Positions 35,799-45,600 of a stretch of DNA of 64,000 nucleotides are shown here, one piece after another; positions within the stretch are counted from its first letter, which is position 1; every line of letters begins with the position of its first letter. The notes beneath the pieces were generated by a model. The model was not told where the DNA came from. It searched no databases and saw nothing but the letters and a program-made list of their open reading frames with translations. The DNA comes from Ogataea parapolymorpha DL-1. Lineage: Eukaryota > Ascomycota > Pichiomycetes > Pichiales > Pichiaceae. The stretch is from positions 618,735 through 682,734 of the forward strand of contig NC_027863.1 of the NCBI RefSeq assembly GCF_000187245.1. The letters run 5' to 3'. A program made the translations under genes and the position numbers.

Positions 35799-35850
35799 AA
35801 CTTGATCTATTTCTATAATTATTTCATTTAACTTTTTATATATTTTTTTT
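35799..35850. promoter_or_regulatory. 52-bp bidirectional promoter
   Basis: All that separates the ATGs of CDC1 (minus) and the acyl-CoA-synthetase-like gene (plus). A/T-rich, with ATATATTTTTTTT just before the plus-strand ATG. Confidence 0.55.
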
Positions 35851-37185
35851 ATGCTATTATTAGTTCTGATCCTGGTGATAACGCTGGCCCTGGTGGCGCC
35901 GCAATTGGTTTCGAATCTGCGCGACATCGGTACTGTCGCGCTGGAAAAACAGGCGTCGGTCAGCCCCACGAAAAAGCCCGGCGAGTCTGCCGTATACCGC
36001 TCCGTCGACGTGCCGCACGGCCTGCCGTTGACCACGGGGCTGCGCATTCAGACAGGCTACAAAATCAGGGACGGCATTCTCAAGGATATCTGGCACCAGG
36101 CACTGCAGACAGACACAGTTCTCGAAATTGGCGGCGCAAGGCGCTCGATTCGCCAAGTAAATGGCATGATTTTGCATCTGGCCCAGCAGATGGACCAGCA
36201 CAACGTGGGCCCGCGCGTGGGGCTCAATTCGGGCCTCGACGACCTGCACGCACTCGTGGTGCTCTTCTGCTGCTTTTTCGTGTGCGACAGGACCGTTGTT
36301 GTGGGAGAAAACCCGGACGTCGACGTGCTATTTACGAGGAAGACGGCCGGCTCTGCAGCCAACGTCGTGGACCTAGACGACCCGACGTATTTTGTTGAGC
36401 GTCCTGAAACGGCAGAGTATGCGTACAGTCCCCTCAAAGACTACACGCGCTTCAACAATGAGCCCTACATCGAGCTGATTGACGGCACAGAATACCGGTA
36501 TTTCCAGCGCAGCTTTGTTTCCGCAGTCGCATCGCAGCTGATGTCGCTGTCGACGGCGTTTTCGTGGTCGACCCGCGACAGACTGCTTGTGGTTCCGGGA
36601 AACAGAAACAACGCGCTAGTCAAGATCCTGTGCGGGCTGCTGACGGGCGTCGAGCTGATCACCGTCGCGGCCGACGCGCCGATCGACGCTCTCGTGAGCA
36701 GCCAGCCGACCATCGTCTCTGCTCCGAGCGCGTGGCTACAGCCGCTTGTGGACGTGCGGCCGTCCCTGCTGCGTGCACTGCTGCTCAACCGTGCCGAATT
36801 CCTCAACTCTCATGGCATTTTCAACCCGCTAGGCAAACTGTATGCCACCAGACTGCGTCTGGTGTATCTCCAGGACTCAATTTTCACGTCGGCACAATAC
36901 AACAAGCTCAAAAGCGTGCTGCATGCCCGGATCGTCAAGGAGACGGATATCCGTGGCTCCATGGGCCCCCTGCTCAAAACGAACCTGTTTGAGTACCGTC
37001 TGCTGGGCCAGAACCAGCTGGGCGTGCCGGCAAACTCTGTGGAGCTTAAGACTCGCGACGGCCGGCTCTACGCGCGCGGGTTCGTGCTCGCAAAGCACGA
37101 CGCCATGCAGGTCGACGAGGAGATGTGGACTGACACCGGGCTGCGCGGTTTTTTCGCCACAGACGGGTGTTTTTACGCTAGCTAG
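35851..37185 (+). CDS. Membrane-anchored acyl-CoA-synthetase-like (ANL fold) protein, probably inactive
   Basis: 444 residues. An N-terminal membrane segment (LLLVLILVITLALVAPQLV, 2-20) is followed by a degenerate copy of the large domain of long-chain acyl-CoA synthetases. The region around residues 211-230 (DGTEYRYFQRSFVSAVASQL) aligns with the ATP loop (SGTTGxPKGVMLTHRN) but has lost it. IDALVSSQPTIVSAPSAWLQPLV matches the 'D..K..KPT...VPR.' segment, TDIRGSMGPLLKTNL the Y.LTE/GS.G region and DGRLYARGFVLA the DGELLVRGP motif. The protein ends at TDTGLRGFFATDGCFYAS, where the TGD..DG motif lies, so the small C-terminal domain with the catalytic Lys is missing. Role unknown. Its stop overlaps the CocE-type gene's stop by 4 bp. 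Confidence 0.65.
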   Translation: MLLLVLILVITLALVAPQLVSNLRDIGTVALEKQASVSPTKKPGESAVYRSVDVPHGLPLTTGLRIQTGYKIRDGILKDIWHQALQTDTVLEIGGARRSIRQVNGMILHLAQQMDQHNVGPRVGLNSGLDDLHALVVLFCCFFVCDRTVVVGENPDVDVLFTRKTAGSAANVVDLDDPTYFVERPETAEYAYSPLKDYTRFNNEPYIELIDGTEYRYFQRSFVSAVASQLMSLSTAFSWSTRDRLLVVPGNRNNALVKILCGLLTGVELITVAADAPIDALVSSQPTIVSAPSAWLQPLVDVRPSLLRALLLNRAEFLNSHGIFNPLGKLYATRLRLVYLQDSIFTSAQYNKLKSVLHARIVKETDIRGSMGPLLKTNLFEYRLLGQNQLGVPANSVELKTRDGRLYARGFVLAKHDAMQVDEEMWTDTGLRGFFATDGCFYAS

Positions 37186-39245
37186 TTATAAACTCGTTTG
37201 ATCACGTCCACCCATTTTTTTTCTGCCACCAGCTCGTCGTTCTCCCACGCAACAATTTTGTTGCTCAGGTGGAAATTTTCAGCGTCTGCCCGCAGAACAG
37301 CAGTCGTCTCCATCTTCACGTTCCAGCCGTCCTCTTTTCTGCCCATTGAGTAACTGTAGACGCACTCGTTATACGCAGAAAGCGGGTCGTTTTCCTTGAT
37401 TTTCCACACGTTCGTGTTGCAGCTGCCGTGGTAGATCCCCGATAGGTTGCCATATTCCGGGATCGTCACTTGCCCGGCGTCCTCGATGTCCGTGAGCGTC
37501 CACTCAAACGTCGTGCAGTCAAACTGCACCGTCTTTTTCCTGCCCTCGGGAACGTCGATTGTGGTTTTGATCGGCCGGCAGATCGACGGAGTCCCTAAAT
37601 CTGGAGCAGCCACCAGCTTTGTCTGGTCCAGCAGCGGCAGCACGAGCTTTCCCCCATGCAACGTGAGCGTCGGTGTCTCTGCGGACGGCCACGCCTGCGG
37701 CCAGTCGCACGTCGACAGCGCAACGCGGAGCCGGTGGCCTTTTTCCAGCTTCACGCCCAGAACGTCAAGCTTGATCTCGACATCGTAAAGACGGCCCTCC
37801 TCCAGGTACTCCGGGTTTTCGTGGCTGTTTCTGTGCGTCAGGTTCAACTGGCCCCACGAGAGCAACACGTTCTCGCCGCCAGGATACAGGTCGACGAGCC
37901 GGACGCTGACGTTGGCGAGCTTTTTGTCGGACGAGAGTGTGAGGTTGATTTTTGGCTCGCCCAGCAAATTGACCGCTCCTGCCAGCTCTGCAGAGTCAAA
38001 ACACAGACATTTCGCATCCTCGTACCGCTGGTCGGCTGGAAAGTCGCCGGGATATCCAAACGGACAGAAGTTACCGCGGAACAGGCCGTGCGAAAGTGCT
38101 CCACTGAAACGGTAATTAATTCTCGCAGGCTGACCGATGCTCAATTTATTATCTGGAGCTAAGGCATATTCCAGCCCGCCAGAAAATTCCACAGAGTCAG
38201 TAGATACCCACCGACCGTTCCTGTACTCGTACGAGTCCTCAATGCCCGATGGGTCCTGGACGTACGCCGTCAGCCGGGGCAGATGGAGCTCCCCTTCGTC
38301 GTGCAACCATTTTTTGAACCACTTGAGTGACAGCTGTTGGTACCCGATTTTGGGGCCTGGCTTGGCCATCTCCGGGTACTCGTGGACCCATGGGCCCACC
38401 AGACCGCACGATTCCGGGTGCGGCAGGTTTTTCACCATGCGGAACACAGGAGACGTGTAGCCGTCTCGCCAGCCCCCCACCAGCATAACCGGGATGTCCA
38501 CCTGGCTGTAGTCCTCGCAAATGGAGCCGTGCTTCCAGTATTTGTCGCGGGTCTGGTGTTCGAGCCAGTGCTTGACCATCGGGACTACCTCGATCCTTTG
38601 TTTCCAGTTCTCGCGCCAGCCGTCGCCCACAACACGAGGGTCTTGCGGCCGAGGAGCGTACGCCGCCATAGTCGACCCCCACCACAGCATATCCGACGCC
38701 AGCACACACCCCCCACGGTAGTGCACGTCGTCGGAGTATCTGTCGTCGGTCGACATGAGCGAAATCACCGCCTTCAGCGCAGGGTGTCTACGTGCTGCCA
38801 CCTGCAACCCATTGAACCCACCCCACGACTTGCCAAACATGCCGATCCAGCCATTGGACCATGGCTGGGCCACAATGTGGTCAAAAGCGTCCAACGCGTC
38901 GTCCTGCTCGAGCTTCAAATACTCGTCGGTCAAAACTCCGTCGGAGCTCGAGCTGCCTCGCATGTCGATTCTCAACGACGCCAGCCCGTTTCCGGCATAG
39001 TAAGGGTGTCGAATTGCGTCCCGCTGGATCGTCACGTCCGCCCGGTACGGAATGTATTCCACAAGCGTGCCGACTCGGATCTTACCTTCCCAGGCTTCCC
39101 TGGGAATCCACAGGTGGCCCTTGAGAATAGCACCGTCGCGCACGGGAATGTCGATATCCTCGAACTTGAGGATCTCGTACGGAAGACTGGCAGGGTCCAG
39201 CACGGCAACGGGCTCTCTTTTGGACTGCTTGACGTTGAAGGCCAT
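37182..39245 (-). CDS. CocE/NonD-family hydrolase (X-Pro dipeptidyl-peptidase-like)
   Basis: 687 residues. An alpha/beta-hydrolase domain has the nucleophile elbow GKSWGG (Ser140), the acid GGWRDGY (Asp261) and the histidine GPWVHEY (His288). A helical cap (about 165-250) and a C-terminal jelly-roll domain (from about 330; GHRLRVALSTCDWPQAWPS) complete the CocE architecture. Substrate unknown: acyl ester, amide or peptide. No signal peptide or PTS1 is evident, so it is probably cytosolic. I prefer the ATG at 39245, close to the conserved start; an in-frame ATG at 39404 would add 53 residues of promoter-like sequence. CocE-type enzymes are common in bacteria and moulds but patchy in yeasts, so lateral origin is possible. 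Confidence 0.82.
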   Translation of the reverse strand: MAFNVKQSKREPVAVLDPASLPYEILKFEDIDIPVRDGAILKGHLWIPREAWEGKIRVGTLVEYIPYRADVTIQRDAIRHPYYAGNGLASLRIDMRGSSSSDGVLTDEYLKLEQDDALDAFDHIVAQPWSNGWIGMFGKSWGGFNGLQVAARRHPALKAVISLMSTDDRYSDDVHYRGGCVLASDMLWWGSTMAAYAPRPQDPRVVGDGWRENWKQRIEVVPMVKHWLEHQTRDKYWKHGSICEDYSQVDIPVMLVGGWRDGYTSPVFRMVKNLPHPESCGLVGPWVHEYPEMAKPGPKIGYQQLSLKWFKKWLHDEGELHLPRLTAYVQDPSGIEDSYEYRNGRWVSTDSVEFSGGLEYALAPDNKLSIGQPARINYRFSGALSHGLFRGNFCPFGYPGDFPADQRYEDAKCLCFDSAELAGAVNLLGEPKINLTLSSDKKLANVSVRLVDLYPGGENVLLSWGQLNLTHRNSHENPEYLEEGRLYDVEIKLDVLGVKLEKGHRLRVALSTCDWPQAWPSAETPTLTLHGGKLVLPLLDQTKLVAAPDLGTPSICRPIKTTIDVPEGRKKTVQFDCTTFEWTLTDIEDAGQVTIPEYGNLSGIYHGSCNTNVWKIKENDPLSAYNECVYSYSMGRKEDGWNVKMETTAVLRADAENFHLSNKIVAWENDELVAEKKWVDVIKRVYN

Positions 39246-39678
39246 GACGAGATTTATTACAAAGTTATCTTTTTTAGCACTAATCAGGAAGTTTTTTACG
39301 ATAATGGACAATGCATGAGCGATAGCGCTATTTCTCAAATAGTTTATCTTTTGAAAAGCTTTATTCTCGGGGTTTTCGCCGGGATCGGCCCAATTTTCCT
39401 GCATCGCTTCAGTTGTGCCTCTAGCGAACCCTGCGTCCGCTCCGTCCAAAAACAATACACTCCCTGCCCGCTACGCTTCTCGGCCGATCGACCATGGTGC
39501 GAGGTGTGGATGGAAATAAAATTATTCCAAGCATAAACAAAATCAGTGTCTCGCCTTTTGTTCGTATCGAATCTTGCCGGTGTTTAGTTTTGCTTTGTGA
39601 ACAAACCCTTGCGCAGCACGTTACTTGAGTTGAGACAATTTCCTGTTTATTTCTCATATCGCTGAAAATCCGGCGAAA
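39246..39678. promoter_or_regulatory. Divergent promoter region CocE-type gene / TAO3
   Basis: 433 bp. A perfect 10-bp palindrome ATAGCGCTAT at 39322-39331 is the only motif I noticed. The minus-strand frame stays open to 39455 by chance. No RNA gene recognised. Confidence 0.45.
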
Positions 39679-42600
39679 ATGGCTGAACGCAATTGGCAGG
39701 AGGGAGCAGATCGCGGTGGGGCGCAACAACCCGTCAACGTGATCGAGATTCCCGACTTGAACGGCCTTCATCTTGAAGACACGTTGCAGACAGCGGCAGA
39801 GGCCCGCAAGATGTCGCAGCACACGCTTGCGCACGGCAACAATGCGACGCCTTCGACTCAGAACCCCCAACCGCACGAAATACACATCCCGCAGTCCCAG
39901 GACGACGAGGACGACGGCTACGGCGCGCAGCCACTGTCTTTCCGGCTGGGCGACCCCGTTTCACAGAACAGCACCGAGCCGGCGGCCGTCATTGAGCAGC
40001 GACAGGCCAGCATTTCGGCCAAGCAGAAACAGTCGTATCCGAACTACACTCTCAACATCATGGTAAGACAGTTTACGAAACTAGCCGAGAGGAAGCTGAA
40101 CCTGTGTTTGAACAGCGTGCCACTGGATCAGGAGCCCAATATCATCGAGATCTTGTCCGAAGGGGTCGATCCGACGTTTGATCGCGTGATCACGTCGCTC
40201 GGGTACATTGCGCGGCGCAAGCCCAAGTCTGTGACCGACGCAGTGATGCACTGGCGGCGTGGCAAGTCCGAGTTACGAGAGATGGCGCGCGCAATGCTCG
40301 AAAAGGACATGATGCAGTGGGACAGCTACAAGAACACCAACGTGCCGCAGACACACAAAAAATCGGCCTCGCGGTCTTCGCGGTCGACTCACGATTCGCC
40401 GGCGATCAATTCCGACGCCGAGACATTGCGTCAGCTCGAGCAGAAGGTGCAAAAATCTAAAATCACGTTCACACAGGCGGACAGACAGTTCACGATCAGC
40501 ACGTACATTTTGTGGCGGGTGCTGATCGAAGTGGTGCGCCAAACGCCCACGCAGACGCTGATCGAGGAAACAGGACTTGAGGAGATCATGTACAACTACT
40601 TGCGCAACATCGATCCGTATCTGGTGAGTCAAAGCATTATTCACTCGTCCAACTGGAACTTGCTCGCGGGTCTGATCGGCCAGATGTCGGAAAAGTCGTT
40701 TTTGTCCGTGAGTGACCGCTTCATCGCCGATCTCGAAAAGTTCCCAAAAGGATACACAGATGGCAGCGACGTGAGCGAGTCCAGACTGAATCTGCTGATC
40801 CACGGTATGCGATATCTGCAATTTTCCAACTCGTCGCTCGAACGGTTTGAGGAGGGCGCAGATTTTATGAAGAGTCTCGCCAAGTTCTTCTACCGATGCG
40901 AAAACGACAACTTGCTCAACTCCTATTGCGACGTGATCAACCAGCTGCTTTTGTCGCTCGCAGAAACACTGACCGCAGAGGTGAACCATCCTACATGGGT
41001 GGACGCCGTGACGATGATTTTCAGCAAGTCTGTGCACATTGCGACGGCGAAGCCACCCAAGCTGTGGAAATACGCCGCCACTTTGGTGGCCACAGCGGTC
41101 TCTGTTGCTCCCAAGACACTTTTCGACCGAGAGTGGCTCAAGATTGTCGACATGTACATCAGACGGCTCAAGCCGAAGCTGCCGACCGAGGAAAAGGTCG
41201 TCATTACAACCTGTCTGGCTCGGCTCATCTGGGCGTATTTGTACCGGTACTCGGACACGCTGAATGCCAAGACGAGAAACTTGGAGTCGATCGCCAATCT
41301 GCTATTCCAGGGACAACAAAACAAGAAACAGCAGTGGATTACGCACGACTCGCTTCTGATCCAGGCCACCGTTCAGACCCTGCGTGCTATGGCGTACTCA
41401 CAGCTCAACTTCACGCTGGAAAACATTATTCTACCAATCCTCAAGTCCTCGTTCAATGGAACCACTCTTGAAAGCATCTCGCACGAAAAAGTCATTCTCT
41501 GCATCCGCACCTACGCCTGTATACTATCAGACTACAAGTCTAAGGAAAGACCGCCCTTCCCGACCGACTACGTGATCCACTCGTCGCTGGACCCGATGGA
41601 GTTCTGCAACAACGACAACAAGGAGATCTTCGACGCTAACTCGTCCAACTCGGCTGTCCACGAAGAAGTGTCCAGTCTGTTCATCAGTCTGCTGTTTTTG
41701 CTGGACCAGCAGGTCGGATGCAAGACGCTAGATGGTAACATAGCCAATGTGGGGGCCGGCGGCGGATCGTTGGCCAGCGCCACCAGCAGCACGCCAACGC
41801 TGCCACTCAAGATCTCGCAGTTTTATTTCCACCAGGACGGGCATCAGACTAAAAACTTGGAGCTGTTTTCGACGGTGATTTCTGTGGTTTCGTGGTGTCT
41901 GAGCAGCAACTCGTCGCAGTACCGTCGTGTGATTGAGCTTTTGGTGAAGAACACGATCCACGAGGACGAGAATGTCAGCGCTTTTTCGACCGACATGCTC
42001 AAGATCCTCATGACCAAGAAGAACCCGAACGTGATCATGACCGTTTTTGCGCGCACGGCGTTCTATCTCGACGAAAAGGCCGCAAGTCTGCTCAACCACG
42101 AGTACGTCTCGTCCACAGAGTACGTCAAGCTGCTGGAAGTTTATGTGGACTTGCTACAATGCTGGCTTGAGTTCCTGGCAGAGACACACAAGGGCTCGCT
42201 AGAGACGCCAAACGAGATGTACAACGTCAACCACGGCTTCGTGCAAGAGGAGATCCAGGAAACGAAGCCGTTCGAGGACCTTGAGCTCAAGACGATCGTC
42301 ACAATCATCGACGAGGTCGAGGGCAACGGGCTGTTCTTCCTGTTTAGTCACGATTTCCGTGTGCGGTTTCTGGGGTCGCAGATTCTGCGTATTATCGCGC
42401 AGTTCGATGAGGTGATTTATGACCTGACGAGCGACACGAGTGGCGCTAAAGAGCCTGAAGAGGACCGCAAAAAGGCGCACAACCGGATGCCGTCGAAGTT
42501 TGCTGCCGAGTTCGGCACGCGGGTGATCCATGTTCTGGAGTCGCTGGATTTTTTCGAGTTCATCTGCCCTAAAAAACCTATTCTGAGCGAGGCCGAGTCG

Positions 42601-45600
42601 AAACGGCTCGCACGGCTGCAGCACAAGCAGCGCAAGGACACCATTATTCGGCTCGCCGAGAGCAACCACGGAGTCGATGCGGCGCTGTGGTTTAAGGTGT
42701 TTGAGGAGATTCTCGACTCGCTGGTCAGACGGTGTCCTATCCAGATCGCCATAGCACGCTCTCACAGCTGTATTCGTCTTGTCCAGCTGTACGACCAGCT
42801 GGTTTCGATTAGTCTCGATCCAAACTCGAAAAACGTTAGCTCGCTCATCTGGGACTACATGCTGTGCTTGAAAATTGCATGCTCGTCGCTTACCTCCACG
42901 AGTGAGCAGCGCCTGCACATCCCGGCGGTGGCAACGGCCGCGCCGACGTCATCGTCCATCTACGCGCCGCTGACGAAGTCGCACATGCGTAAGCGTTCTC
43001 AGCAGCTGTTCACAGTGCAGCACCAGAAAATCACGAGTGCAAAGTCAATCTTCAAGATGACCGTGCCCTTGCTCACGGCTACCAATACCAAGCTGAAGGA
43101 GGCGTTGGTGGAGGGCCTAAGCTGCTTGAATGTGAACATTTTCAACAGTTTTCTCGAAAGCATCGAGAGCATCCTCGAAGGCTGGGCGCGCGAGCAGCAG
43201 CCAGCGGAGGCCGATCTGCGATTACGTGTCGAGATCACCGGCGTGCTTAACAAGGTGATTGCCAAGTTCTACAAGATCGGCGTCCCATTTCTGGACGATA
43301 CCGTGTCACGGAAACTGCAGTTTATTCTGGAAAACAACAAGGCGTTTTTGTCGCGGCCCGAGTCGCAGACCAACTTCGAGCTGCACCGGCTGCGCAAGTA
43401 TTTCTGCGGACTATTGGAGACTTTCCACTCAGAGTGTCTGAAACTCGACCAGGTGGAGAAATGGCTACCGTTCAAGTTTCGTAGAGAGTCGTTTGAGTTC
43501 ATGGACGAGTGGTGCGGCTACGGCAAGGACACGAGTCTGTTCAACGAGCGGTACCGGCGGATGACGGAGCAGATTTCTCGGCGCGCCGAGGCGGTGACAT
43601 TGCAGGCTTCTTTGGAGCTACAAAAAAGACAGCTGCAGTACAGTGCGATCAGCTGCATGGCGAACCTGTGTTGCAGTCCAATAGCCACGGAAAAGGACTC
43701 GTTCAATATTCCAAAGGTGCTGGACTGGATCGACTCGCTATTCAACACATATACGGACAAGATCATCGAGATGGCTCGCCGGGCGCTGTTGCAGATCCTC
43801 GTGGTGAGCACGGCCTCGGACGACATTCTCGACCAGGTCATCAACAAGTGCTACACACACGACCCGGCGTTGGACAACTACTTTGTGACGCTGAGCGAGG
43901 CCTTTGTCAAGGGTGCCAAGTTCAGAGACAAGGTGCATCGGCCGCTGGCTCTGGGGCTTTTTGCATGTGGGTCGGACAACATCAGCGTGCGCACCGCCGC
44001 GGCAAGCCTGCTGGAGCACACCGAGATGAAGTTCTACGAGACCAACAAGAGCGTGGCCTTTGTGGACGGCATTTGCTGCCGGTCAAGGGTGATCTACAAG
44101 CGCACGCTCTTTCAACTGTCGACGCATTTTGCGACGGCGCATCCCGAGGACAAGTATATGATGATCTCGGAGCTGACGATGCTGTTCCACATTGTCGGGT
44201 CGAGTCCACGACGCGACATCCTGGCGGTGCTGCTGCCGTGGGTGCAGACCGTGGAGCTGACGCTGGGACCGGACCATCCCAACAGACACAACTCGCTGAT
44301 GGTTCTGTACAACTTTTTTGAGATCACGGTCAAATTTGCGCACAAGATGCAGAACGAGGTGGAAGCGTTGTGGGTGGCACTGGCAAACGGCCCCAATAAG
44401 TCGAACGTGGACGAGATATACCGATTTATTGTGGAGCACTCGCTGGAAATGAAGAACACAGTTTTCTGGGAGTGTTCGCGGCAGGTGATTTCGTGTCTCG
44501 CCACGATCCCGGCGGGCGTGAACCTCGTGGACACGCTGATTTCGAACCTGGAGCCAAAATCGATGATTCCTGTCGAGAAACTCAACGCAGACGACACCGC
44601 CACGTTCGCGGACGAGAGCCAGATCACGCACGGGCTGCCGTACGTGGCGCAGCTGGCGAAGATCGCGCAGACCACCAAGGGCGTCACCACGCCGTCGTTC
44701 TCGCTGTGCGAGTTGTCGGTGATTTTCTTGTCGGACCTGCTGCTCACGCCCACCGAGAACGTCAAGGCGAACCTGTCGCTGTTGCTGCATCTTTCGTTTG
44801 TGCTGCTCGACGACCAACTCGCGATCGTCCAGGACCAGGCGTGCGCAATGCTGATCCATCTGCTGCGCCAATACGGCGACGACGAGGCGGGCCAGTGCAA
44901 GCGTATCATCGACTCTCTGCGCAGCTACGACCGCCAGAAAACGTTCTGGACGCACGGCGACCTGGGCGGCGACAAAAACGGTGGCCGTATCCCGGAAAAC
45001 ATGGACGCGCTCGTGCGCAACGTGATGCACGTGTTTGAGAAGAACTACCCGGGCATCCAGCAGGACTGGAGTCGCACCGCGCTGGCGTGGGCCACGTCGT
45101 GCAAGGTGATGCACATTGCCGCGCGCTCGTTCCAGATCTTCCGGTGTCTGATCTCGTTCCTCGACCTTGGCATGCTGCGCGACATGCTGCTGTGCCTGGC
45201 CAACACCGTCTCGGACGAAAACCCAGGCATCCAGAGCTTCTCGATGCAGATTCTCATGACGCTCAACGCGATCACTGCAGAGCTGTACAGCGAGCAGCTG
45301 ATCGATTTCCCGCAACTGTTCTGGTCCGTCGTGGCCTGTCTCAACACCGTCCACGAGAACGAGTTCATCGAGGTGCTCTCCACGCTGTCCAAGTTCATCT
45401 CCAAAATCGACCTCGACTCCGACGAGACCGTCGAGTGTCTGATTGCGACGTTCCCGCCCAACTGGGAGGGCCGCTTTGAGGGTCTGCAGCCGCTGGTGAT
45501 GATGGGCCTGCGGTCGGCGAATGCGTACGAGCCGACGATCCGGCTCTTGGACCGGCTCAATCTGCTCAAGGACAGCGCCATCATAGGTTCGGGCCAATAT

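Noticed and set aside
38337..39536. 399-codon plus-strand ORF opposite the CocE-type gene
   Set aside because: Arg/His/Val-rich shadow; catalytic motifs lie on the other strand.
44083..45597. 504-codon antisense ORF inside TAO3
   Set aside because: Same shadow effect; the sense protein is conserved through this region.
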